Below the pieces are notes generated by a model, which was not told the origin of the DNA, made no database searches, and saw only the letters and a list, made by a program, of their open reading frames with translations. The position numbers were made by a program, and so were the translations under genes. From NCBI RefSeq assembly GCF_015694735.1, contig NZ_JADQDP010000002.1, forward strand, positions 930,001 through 994,000: a stretch of 64,000 nt of DNA, read 5' to 3'. Below are positions 12,028-20,090 of the stretch, one piece after another (position 1 is the first letter of the stretch; each line of letters starts with the position of its first letter). Source of the stretch: Hymenobacter properus (GTDB lineage: Bacteria; Bacteroidota; Bacteroidia; Cytophagales; Hymenobacteraceae).

Positions 12028-13323
12028 ATGCGCTACGCTCCCCTCGCCCCCGAGCTTTTTGTTGAAAACCGCCGCCGCTTCCGCGAACTGCTGCCGCCGG
12101 CTTCGCTGGCCATTTTCCAGAGCAACGACATCATGCCCACCAACGCCGACGGCACCATGGCGTTTCGGCAGAACAATGACCTTTTCTACCTGAGCGGGGT
12201 AGACCAGGAGGAAAGCATCCTGGTCATCTTCCCCGATGCGCGGCTGCCGCAGCACCGCGAAATTCTGTTTCTGAAGGAGACGTCGGAGCACATTCTCATT
12301 TGGGAGGGCTACAAGCTGACCAAGGACGAGGCCCGGCAGAACTCCGGCATCCGGACCATTATGTGGCTCGACAGCTTCAAGTCGGTGCTGCCCGCGCTGA
12401 TGAACGAGGCCGAAAATGTGTACCTGAACTCGAACGAGCACATTCGGGCCGTGGTGGAGGTGGAAACGCGCGACGCCCGCTTCATCAAGATGCTGCAGGC
12501 GCAGTACCCGTTGCACAACTACCGCCGCGCCGCGCGCCTGCTGCACCAGCTGCGCGCCATCAAGAGCCCCGAGGAAATCCGGGTGATGCGCCAGGCCTGC
12601 GACATCACGGGCAAGGCGTTTCGGCGGCTGCTGGGCTTCGTGAAGCCGGGCGTGTGGGAGTTCGAGATTGAAGCTGAAATTGTGCACGAGTTTATGCGCA
12701 ACCGCAGCCGCGGGCCGGCCTACGGCAGCATTGTGGCCAGCGGCAAAAACGCCAACGTGCTGCACTACACCACCAACGACAACCAGTGTCAGGATGGCGA
12801 CGTGATTCTGCTGGACTTTGGCGCCGAGTACGCCAACTACGCGGCCGACCTGTCGCGCTCCATCCCCGTCAACGGCAAGTTCACCCCGCGCCAGCGGCAG
12901 GTGTACGACGCGGTGCTGGCCGTGATGGCCTTCGCCAAAACCCGCCTCGTGGCCGGCGCCGAGATTGAGGAGTACCACCGCCTGGTGGGCGAATGCATGG
13001 AGCAGGAACTCATCAAGCTCGACCTGCTGAATGCCTCGGACGTTAAAAATCAGGACCCCGCCGCGCCGCTCTATAAGAAGTATTTCATGCACGGCACCAG
13101 CCACTACCTCGGCCTCGATGTGCACGACGTGGGCTACAAATACCGCGTGTTTGAGCCCGGCATGGTATATACCTGCGAGCCCGGCATCTACATCCCCGAA
13201 GAAGGGCTGGGCATCCGCTTGGAAAATGACATTCTCATCACGCCCGGTGGCAATGAGGATTTAATGGCCGACATTCCCTTGCAGGCCGATACCATTGAAG
13301 ATTTGATGGCGGCAGGGCGCTAA
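12028..13323 (+). CDS. pepP: Xaa-Pro aminopeptidase (aminopeptidase P)
   Basis: A 431-residue M24B metallopeptidase that removes the N-terminal residue from peptides with proline in second position. The N-terminal creatinase-like domain (FRQNNDLFYLSGVDQEES) is followed by the pita-bread catalytic domain. The metal ligands are visible: Asp in LLDFGAEYANYAADLSR (two Asp), His in HGTSHYLGLDVHDVG, Glu in CEPGIYIPEEGLGIRLEND (two Glu). I start at the ATG at 12028 (MRYAPLAPELF); the frame extends upstream to 11947 without homologous sequence. TAACTTGCG at 11993-12001 could be its -7 box. Confidence 0.93.
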   Translation: MRYAPLAPELFVENRRRFRELLPPASLAIFQSNDIMPTNADGTMAFRQNNDLFYLSGVDQEESILVIFPDARLPQHREILFLKETSEHILIWEGYKLTKDEARQNSGIRTIMWLDSFKSVLPALMNEAENVYLNSNEHIRAVVEVETRDARFIKMLQAQYPLHNYRRAARLLHQLRAIKSPEEIRVMRQACDITGKAFRRLLGFVKPGVWEFEIEAEIVHEFMRNRSRGPAYGSIVASGKNANVLHYTTNDNQCQDGDVILLDFGAEYANYAADLSRSIPVNGKFTPRQRQVYDAVLAVMAFAKTRLVAGAEIEEYHRLVGECMEQELIKLDLLNASDVKNQDPAAPLYKKYFMHGTSHYLGLDVHDVGYKYRVFEPGMVYTCEPGIYIPEEGLGIRLENDILITPGGNEDLMADIPLQADTIEDLMAAGR

Positions 13324-13342
13324 ATCCCGGCTGTATAATAGG

Positions 13343-13381
13343 AAAAAAGCCCTTCCCGCTGCGCAGCGGGAAGGGCTTTTT
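13343..13381. terminator. Bidirectional terminator between pepP and the DUF4252 gene
   Basis: AAGCCCTTCCCGCTGC is followed by its exact inverse, giving a perfect 16-bp-per-arm palindrome flanked by A and T runs. It serves both convergent genes. Confidence 0.9.
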
Positions 13382-13401
13382 CGTTCGGGTGTAAAGCAAG
13401 A

Positions 13402-13956
13402 CTATTTCGCCGTCGCCTGCACTATCTGCGGCAAGTACTTGCCCAGTGCTTCTACCTGCGACTTGGTAAAATTGCCCTGCACCGACACTAGCACGAAAGA
13501 ATCGGCTACGTCGGGCAGCGTGCCTAAGGCAGCAAACTCCGACACGCTATTGCCCGAACCGCGGGTGGAAATGGCGTAGTTGCTGCCGCCAAAGCCGGCC
13601 GTGGAAAGCGGGTCATACTTGTTGTTTTGCAGAATGCCAGCCGCCTCGGCGCGCAGGCCCTGCGCAGCCAGTTCCTTGGCCGACGACGTGGTGGGCGTGA
13701 AGCTGATGACGCGGGCCGCGCGGATGCCGGTAATGGCGTTGGTGAGGTCGGAGCCGCCGAGCAGCTTGGCGGCTTTCACCAAGGCCAGGCGCTGCAGCAG
13801 GTCGGCCGACCATTCGGTGGCTTTAAAACCTTCGCGGTTTTCGTATTTCGAGAAGAATGAAGCCACAGTTTTGGCGGGCGTACCGGGGCCGCCGGCGCGG
13901 CAGCCGGCCAGCAGCAAAATCAGGAAAAGGACGGGAAAGCGGAGTTTGGCAAGCAT
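13402..13956 (-). CDS. DUF4252-like lipoprotein
   Basis: A 184-residue protein starting at the ATG at 13956 with a type II signal peptide (MLAKLRFPVLFLILLLAGC), so the mature protein is lipid-anchored at Cys19. The rest (PAKTVASFFSKYENREGF... NAITGIRAARVISF... DSFVLVSVQGNFTKSQVEAL) resembles the DUF4252 family, envelope lipoproteins of unknown function in Bacteroidota. The upstream flank is a three-arm palindrome cluster. No operon partner. Confidence 0.7.
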   Translation of the reverse strand: MLAKLRFPVLFLILLLAGCRAGGPGTPAKTVASFFSKYENREGFKATEWSADLLQRLALVKAAKLLGGSDLTNAITGIRAARVISFTPTTSSAKELAAQGLRAEAAGILQNNKYDPLSTAGFGGSNYAISTRGSGNSVSEFAALGTLPDVADSFVLVSVQGNFTKSQVEALGKYLPQIVQATAK

Positions 13957-14030
13957 ACAGGAGTGTTGGGGTAAGAGAAGTGTGTTTTCGGAATAACGAG
14001 AAATCCAGAAAAAAGAACGTCCTGCCACGT

Positions 14031-14174
14031 ATCGTCCGTCATCCTGAGCGCCGCGAAGGACCTTATCACGTCAGCACAGTTGGTCGAGGCATGAGAAGGT
14101 CCTTCGCGGCGCTCAGGATGACGGACGATTGATTTGCTGCTGCGCGCGAGATGCTTCGCTACGCTCTGCATGAC
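14031..14174. repeat. REPIN-like palindrome plus an extra single arm
   Basis: A perfect 34-base inverted repeat (14031-14064 and 14096-14129) with a 31-base loop. Each arm contains the small hairpin TCCT...AGGA around GAGCGCCGCGA. A third, related arm lies at 14148-14174, read on the minus strand as GTCATGCAGAGCGTAGCGAA followed by GCATCTC. There the hairpin pair is ATGC/GCAT instead. It fills the gap between two minus-strand genes. Confidence 0.85.
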
Positions 14175-14197
14175 AGGACAACTTTCCTGCACTCAGC

Positions 14198-15799
14198 CTA
14201 AAAAACCACCGAATTCAGAAAGAACACCTGGCGGTCGGGGCCGTGCTCCACCTTCACGCGCTGGTAGCCGGTAGCCACAAAGCGGCTGCCGAACCACGGG
14301 AGCAGGTCGGCCTGCGAGGTGTCGCTGGTGCGCTCAGGGCCGGTTTCGGCAGCGCCGGTGCCGGTGCGGATGACGACCTGCTGGTCGTTGGGCGAGTCTT
14401 CGGCGCGGTTTATCAGCTTGTAGCGCAGCTTGTCCTCGTCGAGGTAAGCCAGCACGAGGCGGCCGTCGGGCAGGCGCTGCAGGCGCACAGCTTCTTCGAG
14501 CTCGACGCGGCGCAGGTTTTCCACCACGAAGGTGTTGTCCCAAATCAGGGCACCGGTGTGGTCGAAGCCGCACACCACGGCGTGGGTGGTCTGGTAGCCG
14601 TCGAACACGCGTGAGTTGGCGTAGGGCAAAGGGCCAAATTGGTTGCCAAGGTTGTTAAAAGGGCCCGTGTAGCTGCCGTAGCTATTGTAGCGGTAGTGGG
14701 GCACATAGGCCTCGGCCACCAGCACGTAGCCGCCGTCGGGCTGGGGCAGCAACTCGTGCAGCAGCAGGCGGTAGTGCCAGCGCACGGGCGCACTGGAGCG
14801 GGCCAGCCGGCGCGCCATGCGCGCCCGCAGCCGGGCCTGGCGCGAGGGCTTGAGGTAGTCGAAAAAGTGCTTGAGGTGCAGGAAATCGTAGAAACGCAGC
14901 GGCTGCTTGGTGCCGGGGCTCGTCGGAGCACCCAGGTCGGTGGCGAAGAGGCCCTGCGCAAAATCGGGGCCGCGCAGCGAGTAGGTGCCCATGAGCAAGC
15001 GGGCAGTGGTGTCTTGCGGGGGCGTTACCTGGGCCGTGATGAGGCTGCGCTCACTCTCGGCCTGCACAAATTCCGACTTCACGAGCTGGCCCCGGTCGGT
15101 GAGCTGCTTGAGCAGCAGGCGGCTTTTGCGGCCGTTGGTTTGGCTCAGCACGTACTCGGCGCGGCGGGTGGCGGCATCGGCCACGAAGGTGAGCTGGGTG
15201 GGCAGCGGCTCGTACACCGAGGGCAGGTATTGCATCTGGCCGGTGGCCACGTCGAGCAGCAGGGCCGTCACGTGCAGCTGGTCGTTGAGCAGCACGGTGG
15301 CGAAAAGTCGGCCGTCGAGCGCCTTCAGCTCTACCACGTCGCGGCTTAGCTTGGTGTCGAACTGCTGGGTGCGCACCTGGCCGAGATGGCCGTTGTAGGC
15401 CGCCGCCCACAGCCGGCCGGGGTTGCTGTGCGAGGCAAACAGGGCGTACACGGTGCTGCCCTCGGCACACATGCGAGTGAAATCGAACTCGTCGGGCACT
15501 TCCAGCGGCATTTCCTGCCGCAGGTGCAGGGCGTGGTCGTACTGCTGAAAGCTGAACAGCGTTTTGCTGGAAAGCGGCTTATTGCGGCCTAGCAGCAGCA
15601 CCACGGTGCTGTCGGCGGGCAGGGCTTGCACGTGCACCTCGCTGTCCGACGGCTCCAGGGGCAGTTCGGTACGGGCCGTTTGCACGGGCGCCCCCGGCGC
15701 CGGTATGGCCGACAACTGGCCCCGTTTCTGAGCCCGCGCCGCAGGTGCTCCGACGAGGGAGCCGGCCCAGAGTAGCAGAAGAAAGTAGCGGAGTTTCAT
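14198..15799 (-). CDS. Secreted protein of unknown function
   Basis: A 533-residue exported protein starting at the ATG at 15799 with a signal peptide (MKLRYFLLLLWAGSLVGAPA then ARAQ). The mature sequence is a run of beta-strand-like segments of the type LDGRLFATVLLNDQ, LPDGRLVLAYLDEDK and PQPDGGYVLVAEAYVP, which suggests a propeller-like fold that could report or bind something in the periplasm. A basic helical patch (RQARLRARMARRLARSS) interrupts it. No family recognised and no sorting tail at the C terminus (VFFLNSVVF). Confidence 0.6.
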   Translation of the reverse strand: MKLRYFLLLLWAGSLVGAPAARAQKRGQLSAIPAPGAPVQTARTELPLEPSDSEVHVQALPADSTVVLLLGRNKPLSSKTLFSFQQYDHALHLRQEMPLEVPDEFDFTRMCAEGSTVYALFASHSNPGRLWAAAYNGHLGQVRTQQFDTKLSRDVVELKALDGRLFATVLLNDQLHVTALLLDVATGQMQYLPSVYEPLPTQLTFVADAATRRAEYVLSQTNGRKSRLLLKQLTDRGQLVKSEFVQAESERSLITAQVTPPQDTTARLLMGTYSLRGPDFAQGLFATDLGAPTSPGTKQPLRFYDFLHLKHFFDYLKPSRQARLRARMARRLARSSAPVRWHYRLLLHELLPQPDGGYVLVAEAYVPHYRYNSYGSYTGPFNNLGNQFGPLPYANSRVFDGYQTTHAVVCGFDHTGALIWDNTFVVENLRRVELEEAVRLQRLPDGRLVLAYLDEDKLRYKLINRAEDSPNDQQVVIRTGTGAAETGPERTSDTSQADLLPWFGSRFVATGYQRVKVEHGPDRQVFFLNSVVF

Positions 15800-15903
15800 G
15801 CCCGAGTGCTCTAGAAAAGCAGTTGGAAATACCGACTCCAACGAGCGGCTGCTTCGCTAAAGTTAATGGCTAATACGGCGGTTTTGTGCCCGCCGGTGGC
15901 TTT

Positions 15904-16314
15904 TTATTTTGCGCCCAGCGCCAGAATGACGTCATACTCCTCGGGCCGCACCGGCAGCACCGACAGGCGCGACTGCCGCAGCAGGGCCAGCTCACTCAAA
16001 CGGGCCTCAGCCTTAATCTGGGCCAGGCCCACGGGCTGGGGCAGGGGCTGCACGGGCCGCAGGTGCACGGCCACCCAGGGCGAGCCGGCTTCAGCCGTGG
16101 CATCGGGCGCGGCCAGGGCGGCCACTTCGGCAATGCCCACCACGGCCTTCTCGCTCACGCTGTGGTAGTAGAGCACAAGGTCGCCGGGCTGCATCAGGTT
16201 CAGGTTGTTGCGGGCCTGGTAGTTGCGCACGCCGGTCCAGTCGGTGCCGTCCTCGGCCACGAAGGTGTCCCAGGAATATTTATCGGGTTCAGATTTAACG
16301 AGCCAGTGTCTCAA
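15904..16314 (-). CDS. EVE-domain protein
   Basis: A 136-residue EVE-fold protein, related to YTH/PUA-like modified-base readers. The diagnostic start RHWLVKSEPDKYSWDTF and the following GVRNYQARNNLNLMQPGD and YHSVSEKAVVGIAEV are all present. I place the start at a TTG at 16314 because the family begins at (M)RHWLVKSEP; an ATG at 16377 is in frame but adds His/Pro-rich sequence unlike the family. EVE proteins are thought to bind modified nucleic-acid bases and are often linked to restriction or RNA modification; no such partner is nearby. Confidence 0.85.
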   Translation of the reverse strand: MRHWLVKSEPDKYSWDTFVAEDGTDWTGVRNYQARNNLNLMQPGDLVLYYHSVSEKAVVGIAEVAALAAPDATAEAGSPWVAVHLRPVQPLPQPVGLAQIKAEARLSELALLRQSRLSVLPVRPEEYDVILALGAK

Positions 16315-16429
16315 GTGGTGGATTGGTGGATGAGTGGGGTGGTGAATTGATGCCTTGGCCGCGCAATTTGCATACACCAGCCAGCAAACTCAATAATCCA
16401 CCATTCTACCAACCCAGCAATCCGCTAAC

Positions 16430-17806
16430 TCATAGCGCGAAGCCCAAATCGAAGCTGACGATGTTGGCCTTGAGGTCGGCGCGGTCGGCGGCGCTGTAGA
16501 TGCTGGAGCCTGTTTGCTGGTAGTTCGCATAGCGCACATCCAGCGACTTGAGGCGCATTACATGCGGGCGGCCCTGCCCATCCTGCCCCGGCACGCGGAA
16601 GCGGGTGATGCCGTACACCGGCGAGTAGCGCAGCCCCAGGCCCAGCTTGTTGGCCGAGAATGCCGACAGGTCGTAGTCCGAAGTGTAATATGTGTCGTTG
16701 ACGGAGTGCTGGGCGAAGGGCGCAAAGTAGGTGGCCGCCGTCTGGGTGTGGTAGCGATAGAAGGGATACAGCGCGAAAAACTGCGTCACCTTCACCGGCA
16801 GCTCCACTTCCAGCGTATGGGCCCGAATGCCGAAATTGTCGTTGTAGAAGCGGTAGAAGCCGCGCACCTGCACCAGGTCGGTGGCGTAAAAATTCATTCG
16901 TAAACTCACCGGATACTTGAAGCGGGCGCGGGGCAGGTTTTCGATGCGGGCTGCCGTGGGGAAGCGCGGCGCGAATTCGCCGCCGGCCGCAGGCTCAGGG
17001 TTGGCCACGGTATTGTCGCGGAAATACACCCGGTGAAACGGCGTGCTCAGCAGCCCGTTCTGCGACACCAGCTCGGTGCTAACGGCCGCCTGGAGGCGCT
17101 TGGTGAGCACCTGCGAGTAAGTGGCCGTGAAGTTATAGGTCTGCCGCGTATCGGACCCGTAGTTGCCCTTGCCGGTAAGGTTGCCGCTGTAGCCTGGGCG
17201 TAGCTCAATGGGGTTAATGAGCGTCACCTGGTCGAAGAAAACCTGTCCGGCGAGGCTAAGCTGGCGGTTGCCGTCGCGCGACGTTTTGGCGAAGGAACCG
17301 GCCACGTTGGTGGAGAAATAGTCGTATTCCTTCGACACGCCCGCGCCCACGCCCCAGATGGTGCCCTTGTACTTGTGCTCGCGGGTGTAGCCGAAGTCGC
17401 CGTGGTAGCGCACATCGTGGGTCGAGGGCGTGCTCAGCGCAAAATCAATCCGGTCGGTCGAAGCCGAAGCGTAGAAGTCGGCCCCCAAGTTGGCCGAAAG
17501 GCGGCTCACCGTGTCGAGCGGCACGTTCACAATGATGGCCGGGGGCACGTCGGTCAACTGTTGGGTGCCGCGGCCGCCTTCCACCGCGCCGTGGCTGCCG
17601 TCTTGCTGGTAGTAGCCGCCGATGATGTCGATGGTGGTTTCGCCGGCCGGCCGGCTCGCGGGGGCCGTCGGGCTCACCGGTGCCCCGTAGCCGTCGATGC
17701 GGTTGGGGTTTTGGGTAGTGCCGGTCTGGGCCCAGGCCGGGGCAGCCAGGGCAGCGAGAGCAAGGAAGGAGAGGAGTAGCGTTTTCAAGAGAAAAAAGAA
17801 CGTCAT
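16430..17806 (-). CDS. DUF3570 outer-membrane beta-barrel protein
   Basis: About 458 residues with a signal peptide (KTLLLSFLALAALAAPAWAQ) and alternating beta-strand pattern throughout (YNFTATYSQVL, LGLGLRYSPVYGI, VSFDLGFAL). A terminal Leu after Phe fits an outer-membrane barrel, and the sequence resembles the DUF3570 family. It is the last gene of the thioredoxin-ApbE-DUF4266-DUF3570 cassette. The ATG at 17806 lies inside one arm of a palindromic repeat; a TTG at 17788, giving M-KTLLLSF, may be the true start. Role unknown; as a barrel it could carry or export what the cassette matures. Confidence 0.75.
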   Translation of the reverse strand: MTFFFLLKTLLLSFLALAALAAPAWAQTGTTQNPNRIDGYGAPVSPTAPASRPAGETTIDIIGGYYQQDGSHGAVEGGRGTQQLTDVPPAIIVNVPLDTVSRLSANLGADFYASASTDRIDFALSTPSTHDVRYHGDFGYTREHKYKGTIWGVGAGVSKEYDYFSTNVAGSFAKTSRDGNRQLSLAGQVFFDQVTLINPIELRPGYSGNLTGKGNYGSDTRQTYNFTATYSQVLTKRLQAAVSTELVSQNGLLSTPFHRVYFRDNTVANPEPAAGGEFAPRFPTAARIENLPRARFKYPVSLRMNFYATDLVQVRGFYRFYNDNFGIRAHTLEVELPVKVTQFFALYPFYRYHTQTAATYFAPFAQHSVNDTYYTSDYDLSAFSANKLGLGLRYSPVYGITRFRVPGQDGQGRPHVMRLKSLDVRYANYQQTGSSIYSAADRADLKANIVSFDLGFAL

Positions 17807-17902
17807 GCTGAGCGGAGTCGAAGCATCTCTACCGCGCAACGGATTCATTCGATTGGATTACTGCTGCGGTAGAGATGCTTCGGCTGCGCTCAGCAGGACG
17901 TT
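17799..17902. repeat. REPIN-like palindrome
   Basis: Imperfect 37-base arms (17799-17835 and 17866-17902) containing the core GTCATGCTGAGC...GAAGCATCTCTACCGC. It lies between the DUF4266 and DUF3570 genes of one operon and supplies a candidate ATG for DUF3570. Confidence 0.85.
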
Positions 17903-17914
17903 TACCACTAACCC

Positions 17915-18157
17915 CTAATTACATCCGCAGCCGCCGCCCACCTTGCCGCCGTTGGCGCCGCCCGCGCCTTCGCGGTAGCTCTCGAAGTTGGTTTCGGGCG
18001 TTTCCACGGTTTTGCTGGCCAGCTTCATGTCCTCGTCGTTGAGGTACACCTTCTGGTAAGCCGCCACCGACACGCAGCTGGGCAGGGCAGCGCCCATCGG
18101 CAGCAACAGCAGCGCCAGGGCCAGGCGCGGGTAGGAGAGGAGCAGGGATTTATTCAC
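17915..18157 (-). CDS. DUF4266 mini-lipoprotein with GGGCGCN tail
   Basis: An 80-residue protein read from a GTG at 18157 (MNKSLLLSYPRLALALLLLP). The lipobox LPSC gives a lipid-anchored mature peptide of about 53 residues: SVAAYQKVYLNDEDMKLA, a charged middle and a Gly-rich end finishing in GGGCGCN. The paired cysteines in a glycine run at the extreme C terminus are the family hallmark as I remember it and could bind a metal or be a modification site. It sits 17 bases after the ApbE stop and before DUF3570. Longer upstream frames overlap apbE and are unlikely. Confidence 0.8.
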   Translation of the reverse strand: MNKSLLLSYPRLALALLLLPMGAALPSCVSVAAYQKVYLNDEDMKLASKTVETPETNFESYREGAGGANGGKVGGGCGCN

Positions 18158-18174
18158 GGGAGTAATACGAGAAA

Positions 18175-19218
18175 TCAAGGCTGAGTTGGGGTGGCGCCGT
18201 GGTAATAATTCAGCTTCATGCCCTTCGATACGAGGGTTTTGTTGTCGTCGGTTATCAACGTGCAATCCACATTTTTCAAGCCGTTGATAAACGCCAAACC
18301 GGCGGTTGGGCCTTTCACGAAGACGACTTCGTCTAATCCATCGGCCAATTCCACATCAGGGCACAGGATGGTGACCGAGCGCAAACCCACCGACGGGTAG
18401 CCGGTGTGCGGGTTGATGATGTGCCCGTACACCTGCCCACCCACCGTGAAGTACTGCTCGTAGTTGCCGGCTGTCACCACGGCTATGTCGGTCACGTCAA
18501 TCCAGGCGGCCACGCTGCGCGGGTGGTCGGGGTCGCCGATGGCCACGCGCCAGAGCGAGCCGTCGGCCTGCCGGCCCCAGCAGTAGATGTCGCCCGAGCC
18601 GTTCAGCAGCCCTCCTTTAATGCCCAGCCCGTCGAGCACCTGCTTGGCCCGGCGTAGGCCATAGCCCTGCAGAATGCCCGCCAGGTTGATGCGCATGCCC
18701 TTTTCGGGCAGAAAAACGGTGTGCTGCGTAGCATCGAGCTTGATTTTCTGCCAGCCGATGCGCCGCACCGAGGCCCGCACCGCCGCCGAGTCGGGCAGGC
18801 CGGCGTGCGCCTGTCGGTCGAACTTATACAGCTTGTCGGCGCTGGCGAAGGTGATGTCAAAAGCGCCGTCGCTGAGCTGCGAGAGGCGCAGCGTGCGGCT
18901 AATCAAGTCAAACGTTTCCTGTGATACCGCCACCGGCCGCACGCCCGCCATCCGGTTGACGCGCACCACTTCGGAGGCGGAATCCCAAAACGACATCAGC
19001 CGGTCGATGCGGCGCACTTCCAGCAGGCCCGCGCGCAGGGCCCGCTGCCCGGCAGAGTCGTTTTCGGCCACCACCGTGAAGGTGAAGTGCGAGCCCATGA
19101 GGTGGGCGCTGCGGGAGAAGGTGTGGCGCTGCGGCCCGGGCGCCGCCGTTTGGGCGCGGCCGGGCCCGGCGCTCAGCAGCCCCAGTAGCAACAGAATCAG
19201 CAGCGTTTTAGGATGCAC
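18175..19218 (-). CDS. apbE: FAD:protein FMN transferase (ApbE family)
   Basis: A 347-residue exported enzyme (signal peptide MHPKTLLILLLLGLLSAGPG, then RAQ). ApbE uses FAD and Mg2+ to attach FMN to Ser/Thr of extracytoplasmic proteins. Hallmarks visible are AHLMGSHFTFTV, MSFWDSASEVVRVNR, GAFDITFASADKLYKF, the Mg/FAD-binding INLAGILQGYGLRRAKQVLD, LLNGSGDIYCWG and the C-terminal HIINPHTGYPSVGLRSVTI. In many ApbEs the segment before the linker reads NLGGIAKGYA; here it is NLAGILQGYG, a conservative variant. Second gene of the cassette. No protein with the usual (S/T)GA(T/S) flavinylation motif is recognisable beside it. Confidence 0.9.
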   Translation of the reverse strand: MHPKTLLILLLLGLLSAGPGRAQTAAPGPQRHTFSRSAHLMGSHFTFTVVAENDSAGQRALRAGLLEVRRIDRLMSFWDSASEVVRVNRMAGVRPVAVSQETFDLISRTLRLSQLSDGAFDITFASADKLYKFDRQAHAGLPDSAAVRASVRRIGWQKIKLDATQHTVFLPEKGMRINLAGILQGYGLRRAKQVLDGLGIKGGLLNGSGDIYCWGRQADGSLWRVAIGDPDHPRSVAAWIDVTDIAVVTAGNYEQYFTVGGQVYGHIINPHTGYPSVGLRSVTILCPDVELADGLDEVVFVKGPTAGLAFINGLKNVDCTLITDDNKTLVSKGMKLNYYHGATPTQP

Positions 19219-19235
19219 TCCGGAACAAATTTGCC

Positions 19236-19883
19236 CTACAGCGTGGGCACCACCGTTTTCAGATAGGCTTCAAAGGCTGCCGGGCCGCCGGCGATGTAAC
19301 CGGTTTTGGCCAGCACCTTGCCCTCGGGCGAAATCACCACGGCCAATGGAAACTCTCCCTCGCGGTTGAGCTGGGCCGCGGCGGCCTCGTTCAGCTTGAG
19401 CTGGGCGGCGCTGGGCTGATTTTTTTTCATCCGGGGAAAGTCGAAGTGGGCCAGCACCAGCTTGTCCTTGGCGTAGGCCGCAAACTCGGGCTTGGCAAAT
19501 ACTTCCTGCTCGTACATGATGCAGGGCTTGCACCAGTCGGAGCCCGAAAAAACGGCCAGAATGGGCCGGTTGGTAGCTTTGGCCTGCGCCTGTGCGGCGC
19601 CCAGGTCCGACACCCAGCCTTCGGAGCCTGCCAACCCCTGGGCTGGCGCCGTAGCAGCCGGCAGCACCGTTTGCGGGGCCGAAGCCGCTGGCGAAACGGG
19701 CTGCGGCGCGGCCGTGGCTACGGTTTTGGTTTTGCTGGTGCTGCCATCGGCCGCCGTGGTTTTGGTCTTGACTTTATCGTCTTTGGCTTTGATGGTGGTT
19801 TTCTGGGCCAAGGCGGGGCCGGCGCTGAGGGCCAGGCCGAGAATGAGTACTCGGGTGGGGGCTGAGAATGGATTGATAGACAT
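19236..19883 (-). CDS. Periplasmic thioredoxin-fold protein
   Basis: A 215-residue exported thioredoxin-like protein, first gene of the cassette. The ATG at 19883 gives a signal peptide (RVLILGLALSAGPALAQ), then a Lys/Thr-rich and Pro/Ala-rich linker of about 75 residues. The thioredoxin domain follows, with redox motif WCKPC (FSGSDWCKPCIMYEQEV) and a cis-proline segment EGEFPLAVVISPEGKVL. It resembles the single-domain thioredoxins paired with DUF4266/DUF3570 in other genomes. Likely role: keeping cysteines, perhaps those of the GGGCGCN tail, reduced in the periplasm (inference). Confidence 0.85.
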   Translation of the reverse strand: MSINPFSAPTRVLILGLALSAGPALAQKTTIKAKDDKVKTKTTAADGSTSKTKTVATAAPQPVSPAASAPQTVLPAATAPAQGLAGSEGWVSDLGAAQAQAKATNRPILAVFSGSDWCKPCIMYEQEVFAKPEFAAYAKDKLVLAHFDFPRMKKNQPSAAQLKLNEAAAAQLNREGEFPLAVVISPEGKVLAKTGYIAGGPAAFEAYLKTVVPTL

Positions 19884-20090
19884 GATGATAACGCGGCTAA
19901 ATGATAAGGCCTGCACAACCATTGGCGGGCGCTGCGTGGTTCTTACGCGGGGCCTTTGTGGAGGTTGACAGCCGTTTGCAAAGACGGTGCCTTCGGCCTT
20001 ACAAAGCTGTTGCTGCCGCATGAGCGCGCCATGAACAAAGGCCGCGCGCATCGACCAGCCCGGAGAAGTAATCGGCCAGTAGCGTCCTGC

